A stretch of DNA of 64,000 nucleotides. It comes from UMGS1519 sp050951095. Its GTDB lineage: Bacteria; Actinomycetota; Coriobacteriia; Coriobacteriales; Eggerthellaceae. The position numbers and the translations under genes were made by a program. The notes under the pieces were generated by a model. The model made no database searches. It worked only from the letters and a program-made list of their open reading frames with translations, and was not told the origin of the DNA. Positions 24,940 through 33,394 of this stretch are shown in pieces (position 1 is the first letter of the stretch; each line of letters begins with the position of its first letter). The stretch covers positions 153,063 to 217,062 of the forward strand of contig JBMNIQ010000007.1 in NCBI GenBank assembly GCA_050951095.1. The letters are read 5' to 3'.

Positions 24940-26961
24940 CTACCGGGCACCGCCACCGCCTCCGAAACCGCCTCCGCCGCCGACGGAGAAACCGCCGCCG
25001 AAGCCGCCGCCGGACGACGAGAATCCCTCTGCTGCGGAGGTTGCCGCCTCCACGACGTCGAACGAGTTCTGCACGGCCGCATCGAAGATGTCGAACCCGG
25101 GCGTAACCGGGGAACCGTCTATGCCGCCCGTGTACCAGAAGAACGGCATGTACGAGTAGCCGTCCACGACCATGGCATCTTCGTCGAACAGCTCGGGCAT
25201 GGTGATCTTCAGCTGCTTGATGACCTGCTCTGCAACGCCGAACAGGTACGCGTACACCATGAACTCGCCCCACACCTTCACGCCGATCGGCGGCTGCTCG
25301 TCCGTGCGCGTAAAGTCGCGCAGCCAGCTGCGCAGCGCCTTCGAATGCGCCTGCAGCTCCGCGCCCTTGCGCGTGCGGCGCTCCATGAAGCGGGCAAACA
25401 CGAGCAGGACCAGCACCGTGGGGATGACGGCGATCAACGGCAGGAAGTTCACCGTGGCCATGCAGGCGATCACGCCGATGACGCCGTAGACGATGGCGAC
25501 GAGGTTCATGACCGTGCGGCGACGCGGCCCCTTCGGCTCGAAGATCTCCGCCTGGAGCGAACGCGCGGTCAGCATGCCCTGCCAGCTCTTCACTTCCTCC
25601 GTGAAGTGCTCCGCATGATCTTTCGCATACGTTTGGATCTCGGACATCCACAGCGAGTCCTTGCCGCCTGCCACGGTATCGAAGACCAGCTTCATGGCCC
25701 GCGTGTCCAGCTCGTCCGTGAGCTTGTCCGCGACGGCGGGAATGCGCGTCAGGTACATGCCCTCGACATCCTTCTGCCGGCCGAAGACCCCCTTCTGCTG
25801 ATACGTGCCCTTGTTGATGGCGATAGCGCCCAGCGCGGACAGGTGCATGAGCGTGGCCGTCAGGTCGTCCGTGCTTTCCTGGTCGAAGCGCCAGCAGCGG
25901 CCCACGACAGCGGGATGAAGGCTCTTATCGGGCACATCGCGCCAATATTCGTCCTGGAACTCCGGCTTCAGCTCGCGCCCGTGGCGCAGGAACACGAGGA
26001 TGGCCCAGACGATGAGCGCCAGCGAGATGACGATGAACGCGATGATGAACACCAGGCTGCCGATGCGCTGCGCGTTCGCCACGTCCGCCCAGTTCTGCTC
26101 TTCCTCCAGGATGGTATCCAGCCCCAGCTCGTCGCCATGGTTCTTCTTTGCGGAAGCGTTCAGCTTCGTCAGCCATTCCACCGGGAACACGACGCGCGCT
26201 TCGCCGTATTGGCCGCTGGAGATCTTATCCACCTTGTAGACCACGGTGCCGTCGGAGGCGATGTTCACCGTGCCGTTCAGCGGGCCATGACCCCACGCAC
26301 GCAGGTTGTCGCCCGCCTGCACCTTCGTGCCGATGGGCACCGGCGTATGGATGGTGCACGTCACGTTCTCGGAATCCGCGTCCCAGCCGGATCCGACGTA
26401 CTTCCAGTAGATCTCGCCCACATCCTCGTACGCGATGGCCGCCTCATCCACCGTGTAATCGATGGTCACGGTCATATCTTTGTAGTCGGCGTCGCTGAAG
26501 AACACGTACAGGCTGGTTCCGGACTTGTCGTAGGACCACGCGTCCTTGCCCGGGCCGCCGGACTCGCGCCACGCCGACTGGAACGGAACGGAGCTCAGCT
26601 TCTGCGTCTTCGCAGACGACTCCTGGCCGGAATCGTACTGCGCGATCTTCACGGAGTTCACGGTGTAGCCGTGGCGGTCCGCCTTGTCCACATCCGACGA
26701 TTCGAAATTCCAGTACACACAGCTATAGCTGCCGTCGAATGAGAAATGGCGCTTCTCCACCACATGCAGGTCGCCGTTCGGCATGACCTCGGCATCGATG
26801 TTCACTTCGGGCATGGTGTAGCTTTTCGCCAGCGCCGGAGTGGGCGCGCATGCCAGCGCGACAAGGGCCGCGAACAGCGCGCAGGCCGCCGCAAGCAGGG
26901 GCAAACGCAACGGGAAACGGTGCTCTCGGCACATTATTTGCGTATTGCCGGTGTTTTGCAT
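24940..26961 (-). CDS. DUF2207 family membrane protein with Gly-rich tail
   Basis: 673 residues. A signal peptide ends near ALA at about residue 45. A beta-rich outside domain follows (about 46-300, DUF2207), then a membrane helix (VFIIAFIVISLALIVWAILV), a cytosolic segment, two more helices near residues 490-535, and a cytosolic end that finishes in glycine-rich repeats (FGGGF, GGGGGFGGGGG). The start MQNTGNTQIM was chosen because AAGGAGG stands six bases before it. It is paired with the LemA gene upstream on the same strand, a common association in bacteria, but tRNA-Ser lies between them on the opposite strand. The function of the pair is unknown; a cell-envelope role is likely. Confidence 0.85.
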   Translation of the reverse strand: MQNTGNTQIMCREHRFPLRLPLLAAACALFAALVALACAPTPALAKSYTMPEVNIDAEVMPNGDLHVVEKRHFSFDGSYSCVYWNFESSDVDKADRHGYTVNSVKIAQYDSGQESSAKTQKLSSVPFQSAWRESGGPGKDAWSYDKSGTSLYVFFSDADYKDMTVTIDYTVDEAAIAYEDVGEIYWKYVGSGWDADSENVTCTIHTPVPIGTKVQAGDNLRAWGHGPLNGTVNIASDGTVVYKVDKISSGQYGEARVVFPVEWLTKLNASAKKNHGDELGLDTILEEEQNWADVANAQRIGSLVFIIAFIVISLALIVWAILVFLRHGRELKPEFQDEYWRDVPDKSLHPAVVGRCWRFDQESTDDLTATLMHLSALGAIAINKGTYQQKGVFGRQKDVEGMYLTRIPAVADKLTDELDTRAMKLVFDTVAGGKDSLWMSEIQTYAKDHAEHFTEEVKSWQGMLTARSLQAEIFEPKGPRRRTVMNLVAIVYGVIGVIACMATVNFLPLIAVIPTVLVLLVFARFMERRTRKGAELQAHSKALRSWLRDFTRTDEQPPIGVKVWGEFMVYAYLFGVAEQVIKQLKITMPELFDEDAMVVDGYSYMPFFWYTGGIDGSPVTPGFDIFDAAVQNSFDVVEAATSAAEGFSSSGGGFGGGFSVGGGGGFGGGGGAR

Positions 26962-27021
26962 AGGTGTCCTCCTTGCAAGTTCGCGCATCTCACGGTATTA
27001 TTTCAATTCGCAATTCCGATT

Positions 27022-27112
27022 GGAGAGCTGACCGAGAGGCCGAAGGTGCTCGCCTGCTAAGCGAGTATACGCCACAAGCGTATCTGGGGTTCGAATCCCC
27101 AGCTCTCCGCCA
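27022..27112 (+). tRNA. tRNA-Ser (anticodon GCU)
   Basis: Acceptor GGAGAGC (27022-27028) pairs with GCTCTCC (27102-27108), followed by G and encoded CCA. The anticodon loop CTGCTAA gives GCU. There is a long variable arm (TATACGCC-ACAA-GCGTAT) as in type II tRNA, and the T loop GGTTCGAATCC. It reads AGC and AGU codons. It lies antisense to the spacer between lemA and the DUF2207 gene. Confidence 0.97.
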
Positions 27113-27121
27113 GAACGCAAC

Positions 27122-27159
27122 GGGCTTTCGACCCACGAGGTCGAAAGCCCTTTTTCTTT
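27122..27159 (+). terminator. Terminator of tRNA-Ser(GCU)
   Basis: Perfect 12-bp stem (27122-27133 with 27139-27150), loop CACGA, then TTTTTCTTT on the plus strand. Strong intrinsic terminator nine bases after the tRNA CCA end. Confidence 0.92.
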
Positions 27160-27213
27160 GCATTCCCTCAGCCGAGACGTCCGCTGCGCATTCATGGCAG
27201 AACGGGCATGCGA

Positions 27214-27888
27214 CTAGGCGTCCGGCGGCGTCTGCATCTTGATGCTGGGAGCCGCAGTAGCCTGGTCTACATCAGGCGCCTGCTGCGCAGCCACGCCCGG
27301 GATATTCGCCGCATTCGGTGCCGTACCGGCATCCGGCGTGAACGCTACCGTGGGCGCCGTTGCCGCGGCGGGCGCGGCGGAGAAGCCCGCCTTCTCCTTG
27401 AAGCCGAACGGCTTCGCCACCAGCATGCCGGGGAACGTCTGGATGGCGTTGTTGTACGTCATCACCGTGTCGTTGTAGCTTTGGCGCATGTACGAGATCT
27501 TGTCTTCCGTCTCCGTGATCTCGCGCTGCAGCTCCAGGAAGTTCGTGTTCGCCTTCAGCTCGGGATATGCCTCCGCTACGGCGAACAGGTTCTTCAGGGC
27601 ATCCGTCAGCATGTTGTCGGCCTGCGCCTGCTCGTCGGGCGACGATGCGTTCATCACGGCCGTGCGCGCCTTCGTCACGGCCTCGAGCGTGCCGCTCTCA
27701 TGGGCCGCATAGCCCTTCACGGTCTCGACCAAGTTCGGAATAAGGTCAAGACGGCGTTGCAGCTGGACGGAGATCTGCGTCCACGCATTGCCTACCCTGT
27801 TGCGCAGGCGCACAAGGTTGTTGTACAGGATGATGGCGATAACCGCCAGCACCACGACGATGATCAGCACGATGATCAGAGCAGTCAT
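27214..27888 (-). CDS. lemA: LemA family protein
   Basis: 224 residues. One N-terminal membrane helix (residues 3-21) is followed directly by the LemA signature YNNLVRLRNRVGNAWTQI and a four-helix domain (VQLQRRLDLIPNLVETVKGY, then ELQREITETEDKISYMRQSY-type segments). The last 45 residues are Ala/Pro/Thr-rich and probably disordered. LemA proteins are anchored with the helical domain at the envelope; molecular role unknown. The start has GGGAG six bases upstream. Its partner is the DUF2207 gene downstream. Confidence 0.92.
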   Translation of the reverse strand: MTALIIVLIIVVVLAVIAIILYNNLVRLRNRVGNAWTQISVQLQRRLDLIPNLVETVKGYAAHESGTLEAVTKARTAVMNASSPDEQAQADNMLTDALKNLFAVAEAYPELKANTNFLELQREITETEDKISYMRQSYNDTVMTYNNAIQTFPGMLVAKPFGFKEKAGFSAAPAAATAPTVAFTPDAGTAPNAANIPGVAAQQAPDVDQATAAPSIKMQTPPDA

Positions 27889-28014
27889 GGCAGCTCCCTT
27901 CGCGTCATGCGCCTGTTGAATCCGGCGCGGGTTTTCCTTACGAAAAATTCTAGCATGAAGCGCTTCTCTCCCCGAAAAGCGCGCAGAAAGTGCGCGCCAT
28001 GCCGTTCGCGCCCG

Positions 28015-28053
28015 AAAACGAAGAGGGCGCGCAGCCCCGAGGCCGCACGCCCT
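28015..28053 (-). terminator. Terminator of the lactate permease gene
   Basis: AGGGCGCGC (28024-28032) pairs with GCACGCCCT (28045-28053) with one G-U pair. The minus strand continues CTTCGTTTTCGG. It lies 80 bases after the stop at 28132. Confidence 0.65.
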
Positions 28054-28131
28054 TCTCTTGCGTCTGCGCCATGCACAGCGCGTACCATGAACCTTACGCC
28101 GCCGGACAGCCCGGCCGCGCGAGCGCCTGCA

Positions 28132-29808
28132 CTACGGCAGGATGAATGCCAGCACGGTGGCCTGCAGGAACACCAGCACGCACAGCGCGATCAGGAAGCC
28201 GATGCTCCACGGCAGCACGGAGCGCATGATGTCGCTCTCGCGTTCGCCCGTTGCACCGGCCGCGATGGCCAGCGACTGCGGGGAGATCATCTTGCCCACA
28301 ACGCCGCCCATGGTGTTCGATGCCAGGAACAGGTCGGGCGTGACGGCCGCCAGCGACGGGTTCGAAGCCGCGGCCTGGTACTGCAGGCTGGAGAACAGCG
28401 CGTTCGCGGACGTATCGGAGCCGGTGACGGCCGTGCCGACCCAGCCGAGGATCGGGGAGATGAGCGCGAACAGCGGACCGGAGGCTGCCAGCGCCTCGCC
28501 GATGCTGATGGTCTGCCCGGAGAAGTTCATGACGTACGCCAGGGACAGCACCAGCACCATGGTCAGCGCCGCGAAGCGCATGTCGTAGAACGTCTTGCCA
28601 ATCTCGCGCGTGGCCTGCCCCATGGTCATATGGAACTTGCCGTTGTAGTCGAAGATGGAGTAGATCACGGCCGTGATCAAGCCGGCAACCAGCAGCATGA
28701 AGCCGGGGTTCGTGAACCAGTTCAGCGTGTACGACGTGCCGGGATCCGTTCCCATGGCGTTCAGGATCTGGCCGCCGATGACGGGCCAGGCGAACTTGAA
28801 GTTGAACGTTGCCAGCCACGTGCCGATGCCCAGCTTGCAGACGGCGAACACCACGACCACGATGAGGTACGGCAGCAGGCACATCCACGTGCGGACGGCG
28901 GACAGCTTCACCTGCTTGCCCTCTTCCACCGGGGCCAGGCCGAAGCGCTCGCGCGCCTCGTTCACGTTGCGCGGAGACCAGAACTTCATGAACGCGACGA
29001 CGCACACCATGGAGACGATGGCGGCGATGACGTCCGTCAGCTCGAACGCGAAGTAGTTCGAGCACCAATGCTGCACCAGGGCGAACGACAGGCCGGTGAC
29101 CAGCGCAGGAGGCCAGCAGTCCTTCAGGCCCTTCGTACCGTCCAGCACGACCAGCAGCAGGAACGGCACGATGAGCGCGAACAGCGGCGCCTGGAAGCCG
29201 ACAATGGCGGCAACGTGAGAGGCCACCTGGGCGGACACGATGGCGTCGCCGCCGGAGACCACGGAGCCGGCCGTCAGGATGGGCGTGCCGATGGCGCCGT
29301 ACGCAACGGGCGCCGTGTTCGCGATGAGCACGGCCATGGCGGCGCGCTTGGGCTTCACGCCCAGCGCCAGTATCATGGTGGCCGTGATGGCGATGGGCGC
29401 GCCGAAGCCGGCCAGCGCCTCGAGAAGGCCGCCGAAGCAGAACGCGATCAGGATGGCCTGGATGCGGATGTCGCCGCCGCCCACCTGGTCGAAGAAGCTG
29501 CGCAGGTCCTCGAAGCGGCCGGACACCACGCCCATGCGGTAGAACCACACGGCCATGATGACGATCCACGCGATGGGGAACGCGCCGTAGCAGGCGCCCT
29601 GCAGGGCGGACGAGAGGGCGAAGCCGAACGGCATACCCCATCCTGCTACTGCCACGATGATGGCAACGACAAGCGCGACCAGGCCCGACACGTGGGCCTT
29701 CGCCTTGACGCCCAGCAGCATGATGAAGAATGCCAGAAGCGGCAAGCAGGCGACCAATGCGGAGGCCGTCAGGTTCCCTCCGATGGGCGCAATGGTTGCT
29801 TGGAACAT
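28132..29808 (-). CDS. L-lactate permease (LctP family)
   Basis: 558 residues with about 13 membrane helices. Family features include FCFGGLLEALAGFGAPIAIT near residue 125, ANTAPVAYGAIGTPI near 165, and TGSDTSANALF near 465, all conserved in LldP/GlcA/LctP proton-lactate symporters. It brings lactate across the cytoplasmic membrane and so feeds LutABC (16306-19292), although the two are 9 kb apart. The start has AAAGGA upstream. The promoter region has an unusual G7/C7 palindrome around a possible -10 box. Confidence 0.93.
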   Translation of the reverse strand: MFQATIAPIGGNLTASALVACLPLLAFFIMLLGVKAKAHVSGLVALVVAIIVAVAGWGMPFGFALSSALQGACYGAFPIAWIVIMAVWFYRMGVVSGRFEDLRSFFDQVGGGDIRIQAILIAFCFGGLLEALAGFGAPIAITATMILALGVKPKRAAMAVLIANTAPVAYGAIGTPILTAGSVVSGGDAIVSAQVASHVAAIVGFQAPLFALIVPFLLLVVLDGTKGLKDCWPPALVTGLSFALVQHWCSNYFAFELTDVIAAIVSMVCVVAFMKFWSPRNVNEARERFGLAPVEEGKQVKLSAVRTWMCLLPYLIVVVVFAVCKLGIGTWLATFNFKFAWPVIGGQILNAMGTDPGTSYTLNWFTNPGFMLLVAGLITAVIYSIFDYNGKFHMTMGQATREIGKTFYDMRFAALTMVLVLSLAYVMNFSGQTISIGEALAASGPLFALISPILGWVGTAVTGSDTSANALFSSLQYQAAASNPSLAAVTPDLFLASNTMGGVVGKMISPQSLAIAAGATGERESDIMRSVLPWSIGFLIALCVLVFLQATVLAFILP

Positions 29809-29834
29809 AGGTCAGTATCCTTTCCGATAGGTGT

Positions 29835-29866
29835 CGGGGGGGAATTGTATAGGCAAGACCCCCCCG
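29835..29866 (-). promoter_or_regulatory. G7/C7 inverted repeat over the lactate permease promoter
   Basis: CGGGGGGG (29835-29842) and CCCCCCCG (29859-29866) flank 16 bases that contain minus-strand TACAAT (29844-29849), a likely -10. The symmetry could be an operator or an RNA hairpin at the 5' end of the message. The start codon is 27 bases further on. Confidence 0.5.
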
Positions 29867-29923
29867 CGGTACTCGGAATTTAGATACTAAACGGCAAGCG
29901 GCGGCAAGATTTTCGAATTTCGG

Positions 29924-30880
29924 CTACTTGTCGGGGACAACGGCTGCCCGCAGGCGGCTGAAGGCCGTCGAACGGGCCCAATAGCCTTTCGCCGATGCCG
30001 CCGTGACCATGGCCAGCGCATTCTGATGCGTGTCGCACACGGCGAACGTGGCGGAGCCGCTGCCGCACAGCAGCACGTCCTGCACGCCCGGCTGGGCAGC
30101 CGCCCACGTGCGGATATCCGCCAAGACGGGCAGCAGGCGCTCGGATGCCGGCGCCAGGTTGTTGAACAGCGGGGCATCGGAGGCCGCACGCGCGGCCTCC
30201 AGCTGCTTCACAAGGTCCGCCGGCACATCGGCCGGCTCCTTGTCGAATTCGCGGTACGCCTCGGCCGTGCTCACGCCTTCGGACGGCAGCACCAGCACGA
30301 CGTTGTCGTGACGCGGCTCCAACATGCGGACGGGCGTGTCGCCGCGGCCTTCCAGCAGCATGCAGCCGCCGTCGAGGAAGAACGGCACGTCGGCGCCCAG
30401 TTCGCGCGCCACACGATGCAGCAGATCCCGGTCGCGCACGCCCCAGAGCTCGGCGGCGCCCACCAGCGCCGCAGCGGCATCCGCAGAGCCGCCGCCCAGA
30501 CCGGCCTGCATGGGGATGTGCTTCTCCAGCAGGAAATGCAAGCGGCCCTTCCACGGGAAGTCGCAGGCGCGCGCCAGGGCCATGACGGCGTTCACGACCA
30601 GGTTCTCATCAAGCTTCAGGTCCGCATCCGGAAGCGCCTCGTGCCATTCGACCTCTGCCGTGACGGCCAGGCCGCCCTCCTCCGCCTCCTGGCGGTTCTG
30701 CTCCTTGACGGGAATAAGCTCCTGCGGCGTTCCCTGGGGATACGCCACGAACGTCAGCGTGTCGTGCATGCTCAGCGCGTGCATGAGCGACGTTGCGGCA
30801 TGGTAGCCGTCCGCCTGCTTCGGCCCTATTCCCAGGAACAGGTTCACTTTCGCAGGTGCGACCACTTTCACGGTTCTCAT
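29924..30880 (-). CDS. ispE: 4-diphosphocytidyl-2-C-methyl-D-erythritol kinase IspE
   Basis: 318 residues of the GHMP kinase family. APAKVNLFLGIG at residues 8-19 holds the substrate-binding region, PMQAGLGGGSADAAAAL near 110 is the ATP loop, and GSGSATFAV near 285 is the third motif. It phosphorylates CDP-methylerythritol in the MEP isoprenoid route, which also supplies the menaquinone side chain. The start has GGAGG seven bases upstream, 13 bases after the tadA stop, so the two genes form a short operon. Confidence 0.93.
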   Translation of the reverse strand: MRTVKVVAPAKVNLFLGIGPKQADGYHAATSLMHALSMHDTLTFVAYPQGTPQELIPVKEQNRQEAEEGGLAVTAEVEWHEALPDADLKLDENLVVNAVMALARACDFPWKGRLHFLLEKHIPMQAGLGGGSADAAAALVGAAELWGVRDRDLLHRVARELGADVPFFLDGGCMLLEGRGDTPVRMLEPRHDNVVLVLPSEGVSTAEAYREFDKEPADVPADLVKQLEAARAASDAPLFNNLAPASERLLPVLADIRTWAAAQPGVQDVLLCGSGSATFAVCDTHQNALAMVTAASAKGYWARSTAFSRLRAAVVPDK

Positions 30881-30893
30881 GCGATTACCTCCG

Positions 30894-31436
30894 TTATGCC
30901 CGCCCGTCGGCTTGTCCCTCTGCAGGCTTGCCATCAGGGCGTTCCGTATGATTCGGCTGTTCCGATGCAGTGCGCGCGGCCTTCCGCGCCTTGCGGCGGC
31001 GGGCGAAGAAATCCTTCAGCAGCTGTGCGCATTCTTGTTCGAGGATACCGCCCTGCGCCTCGAAAACGTGGTTCAGGCGGTCGTCTTCATGGATGGCATA
31101 CAGCGTGCCCAGCGCGCCCGCCTTCGGGTCGTAGGCGCCGAACACGCAGCGGTCTATGCGCGCCTGATGCATCAGTCCGGCGCACATGACGCACGGCTCC
31201 AACGTGACATACACGGTGCAGCCCGTCAGGCGCCACGCCTGCAGCCTCTTCGCCGCTTCGCAGATAGCCGTGAATTCCGCATGTCCCGCCGGATTCCGGG
31301 TCTCCTCGCGCGTGTTGCGTGCGCGGGCGATGATCTCCCCGTCGCGTACCACCACGGCGCCGATGGGCACCTCCCCGGCCTCTCCGGCCAAACGCGCCTG
31401 TTCCAGGGCGGCCTGCATGTATCGTTCGTCATCCAT
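30894..31436 (-). CDS. tadA: tRNA adenosine(34) deaminase TadA
   Basis: 180 residues. The zinc deaminase motifs are intact: GHAEFTAI with the catalytic His-Ala-Glu near residue 51, and LEPCVMCAGLM with the two zinc cysteines near 82. It converts A34 to inosine in tRNA-Arg(ACG). The last 30 residues form a charged extension (ASEQPNHTERPDGKPAEG) beyond the usual length and are probably disordered. It is upstream of ispE with 13 bases between. Confidence 0.93.
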   Translation of the reverse strand: MDDERYMQAALEQARLAGEAGEVPIGAVVVRDGEIIARARNTREETRNPAGHAEFTAICEAAKRLQAWRLTGCTVYVTLEPCVMCAGLMHQARIDRCVFGAYDPKAGALGTLYAIHEDDRLNHVFEAQGGILEQECAQLLKDFFARRRKARKAARTASEQPNHTERPDGKPAEGQADGRA

Positions 31437-31517
31437 ACGGGCAATTATATGCTATCCTGTGCTCCGTTCGGTTCCGTTGCGGCCTGCGCCCGGCGCTGCC
31501 GAATAGCGAAACGGCGC

Positions 31518-31605
31518 GGAGGAATGGCCGAGTGGTTGAAGGCGGCAGTCTTGAAAACTGTTGAGCCGCAAGGTTCCGTGGGTTCGAATCCTACTTCCTC
31601 CGCCA
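31518..31605 (+). tRNA. tRNA-Ser (anticodon UGA)
   Basis: Acceptor GGAGGAA (31518-31524) pairs with TTCCTCC (31595-31601); discriminator G and encoded CCA follow. The anticodon loop CTTGAAA gives UGA, reading UCA-family codons. A long variable arm and GGTTCGAATCC T loop confirm type II serine tRNA. Confidence 0.97.
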
Positions 31606-31625
31606 GCACATAGGAAGGCACGCGC

Positions 31626-31736
31626 ATGTTCCAGATCACCTCTGCAGGCATCCAGGCGGATTCGAACGTCCTGCTCATTGCGACCATCGTCATCATCGTC
31701 TTGATCGTGGTCATCCAGCGCCTCATCCAGAAATAG
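31626..31736 (+). CDS. Small single-pass membrane peptide, 36 residues
   Basis: Short open frame with AGGAAGG seven bases before the ATG, 20 bases after the CCA end of tRNA-Ser(UGA). The peptide begins MFQITSAGIQADSN and then forms one hydrophobic helix (VLLIATIVIIVLIVVIQRL) with a basic end IQK. A good terminator follows at 31800, so tRNA and peptide may share a transcript. I do not recognise the family. Topology would be outside N-terminus, inside C-terminus by charge. It is too short for coding statistics; support is ribosome site, helix and position. Confidence 0.5.
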   Translation: MFQITSAGIQADSNVLLIATIVIIVLIVVIQRLIQK

Positions 31737-31799
31737 CGCCGTCGGCACGCACCCGCACGCGGGGCGTCCCTTTCACGGCAGCATCCCACAGGCAATGCG

Positions 31800-31842
31800 A
31801 AGCCCCGCCATCCGCCGGTTTCCCGGCAGGTGGCGGGGCTTT
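31800..31842 (+). terminator. Terminator between the small peptide and citrate synthase genes
   Basis: AAGCCCCGCCA (from 31800) pairs with TGGCGGGGCTT (31831-31842), with inner GCC/GGC pairs. TTT follows on the plus strand. It may act on both converging transcripts. Confidence 0.75.
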
Positions 31843-31923
31843 CCCTACCTGCATGCGACTTTCACTGCGCCCGGTTCGCGGCACGCCCCGTGCGGCGGCC
31901 CGGCGAACCGAGGCTCGAACGCG

Positions 31924-33267
31924 CTATCCGCGCTCCTCGATGGGCACGTACTCGCGATCCGAGACCGTGGTCTTGTAAGCAGGGCGGATGATGCGCTTGC
32001 CGGAGATGATCTCCTCGAAGCGGTGCGCCGCCCAACCGGCCATGCGGCCGCACGCGAACAGCGGCGTGTAGATGTCCTCGGGGATGCCCATCATGTTGTA
32101 CACGAAGCCCGTGTACATATCGATGTTCGCGCACATCTCCTTCTTCGTGCCGCGGACGTCCGCGATGACGGACGGGCTGATGCGCTCGATGGTCTCCAAC
32201 AGGCGGTACTCGGCCTCGAACTCCGTGCCTTCCGCCAGCTTGCTGGCGTAGCGCTTGCACAGCACGGCGCGCGGGTCGGACTGCGTGTACACGGCATGGC
32301 CCATGCCGTAGATCAGGCCGCTCTTGTCGAAGGCCTCCTTGCGCGCGATCTTCGCCAGGTAGGCGGCAAGCTCGTCTTCGTTATCCCAATCCTTCACGTT
32401 CTGCTTAATCTCCGCCTGCATGGCGCGCACCTTGTGGTTCGCACCGCCGTGCTTCGCGCCCTTCAGCGAGCCGATGGCGCCGGCGTACGCGGAATACGGG
32501 TCCGTGTCGGCCGAGGACAGCACGCGGCAGGCGAACGTGGAGTTGTTGCCGCCGCCGTGTTCGGCATGCAGCGTCAGCATGACATCCAGCATGCGTGCCT
32601 CTTCCGGCGTGAACGAGCGATCCGGGCGCAACATGGACAGGATGGTTTCCGCCGTGGACTGGCCGGGGACGAAGCGGTGCATGATCATGGACTCGTGGTC
32701 GAACTTCGCGCGCTTCGCGTAATACGACAGCACCATGATGCGCGGCAGGCGCGACAGCAGGCTGATGGCCGTGCTGATCTCATGGTCCAGCGAACGGTCC
32801 TCGGCGTTCGGGTCATCCGCATACAGGAACAGGATGCAGCGTGCCAGCGTGTTCATGATGTTGCCGGACGTGGCATGCATGATGACGTTCGACGTGAAGC
32901 CGTCGGGCAGCTCGCGCTGGTCGTCGATGGCGGCCACGAACTCCTCAAGCTGGGACTGCGTGGGCAGGTTGCCGCACATCAGCAGGTACGCGACCTCCTC
33001 GTATCCGAAGCGGCCATTGTTGCCGGCGCGGTCCACCAGGTCGTAGATATTGTAGCCGCGCAGCGTCAGCTTGCCGGGAACGGCCACCTTCTGGCCGTCG
33101 GAAAGCATGTAGCCGTGGACGTTCGAGATGTTCGTGACGCCCGCGATGACGCCGGTGCCGTCGGCGTTGCGCAGGCCGCGCTTCACATCGAATCGCTTGT
33201 AGTAGTCGGGGTCGATGCTATTGACCTTTACGATGTCGTCGTAGAGCTCCAGGTTCTTTTCCGTCAT
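31924..33267 (-). CDS. gltA: Citrate synthase
   Basis: 447 residues. The active-site set is present: LHAEHGGGNNSTFACR near residue 233 (first histidine), YGMGHAVYTQSDPRA near 315 (second histidine), and NIDMYTGFVYNMMG near 385 (aspartate). It condenses oxaloacetate and acetyl-CoA to citrate, most likely to make 2-oxoglutarate in a partial TCA pathway. The N-terminal 45 residues extend beyond the small bacterial type. The start has AGGAG seven bases upstream and a TAGAAT -10 at 33298-33303. Methylcitrate synthase activity cannot be excluded. Confidence 0.93.
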   Translation of the reverse strand: MTEKNLELYDDIVKVNSIDPDYYKRFDVKRGLRNADGTGVIAGVTNISNVHGYMLSDGQKVAVPGKLTLRGYNIYDLVDRAGNNGRFGYEEVAYLLMCGNLPTQSQLEEFVAAIDDQRELPDGFTSNVIMHATSGNIMNTLARCILFLYADDPNAEDRSLDHEISTAISLLSRLPRIMVLSYYAKRAKFDHESMIMHRFVPGQSTAETILSMLRPDRSFTPEEARMLDVMLTLHAEHGGGNNSTFACRVLSSADTDPYSAYAGAIGSLKGAKHGGANHKVRAMQAEIKQNVKDWDNEDELAAYLAKIARKEAFDKSGLIYGMGHAVYTQSDPRAVLCKRYASKLAEGTEFEAEYRLLETIERISPSVIADVRGTKKEMCANIDMYTGFVYNMMGIPEDIYTPLFACGRMAGWAAHRFEEIISGKRIIRPAYKTTVSDREYVPIEERG

Positions 33268-33297
33268 GAAACGGCTCCTCTCATAGCGTGAATATTC

Positions 33298-33303
33298 ATT
33301 CTA
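33298..33303 (-). promoter_or_regulatory. -10 box for citrate synthase
   Basis: Minus-strand TAGAAT 31 bases upstream of the ATG at 33267, with a poor -35 (TTCATT) at 17 bp. Confidence 0.45.
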
Positions 33304-33394
33304 CCGTGTATGGCGGGCAGAATGAAGCATCCAGACTGTTTGAAATGATTTGTTTACGCAACAAGAGGGCGAACCGGCACCCGGCGGGCAGAGC

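Noticed and set aside
27208..29883. Open frame of 891 codons on the plus strand over lemA and the lactate permease
   Set aside because: Same shadow effect; the product is low-complexity His/Gln/Arg-rich and the real genes beneath are certain.
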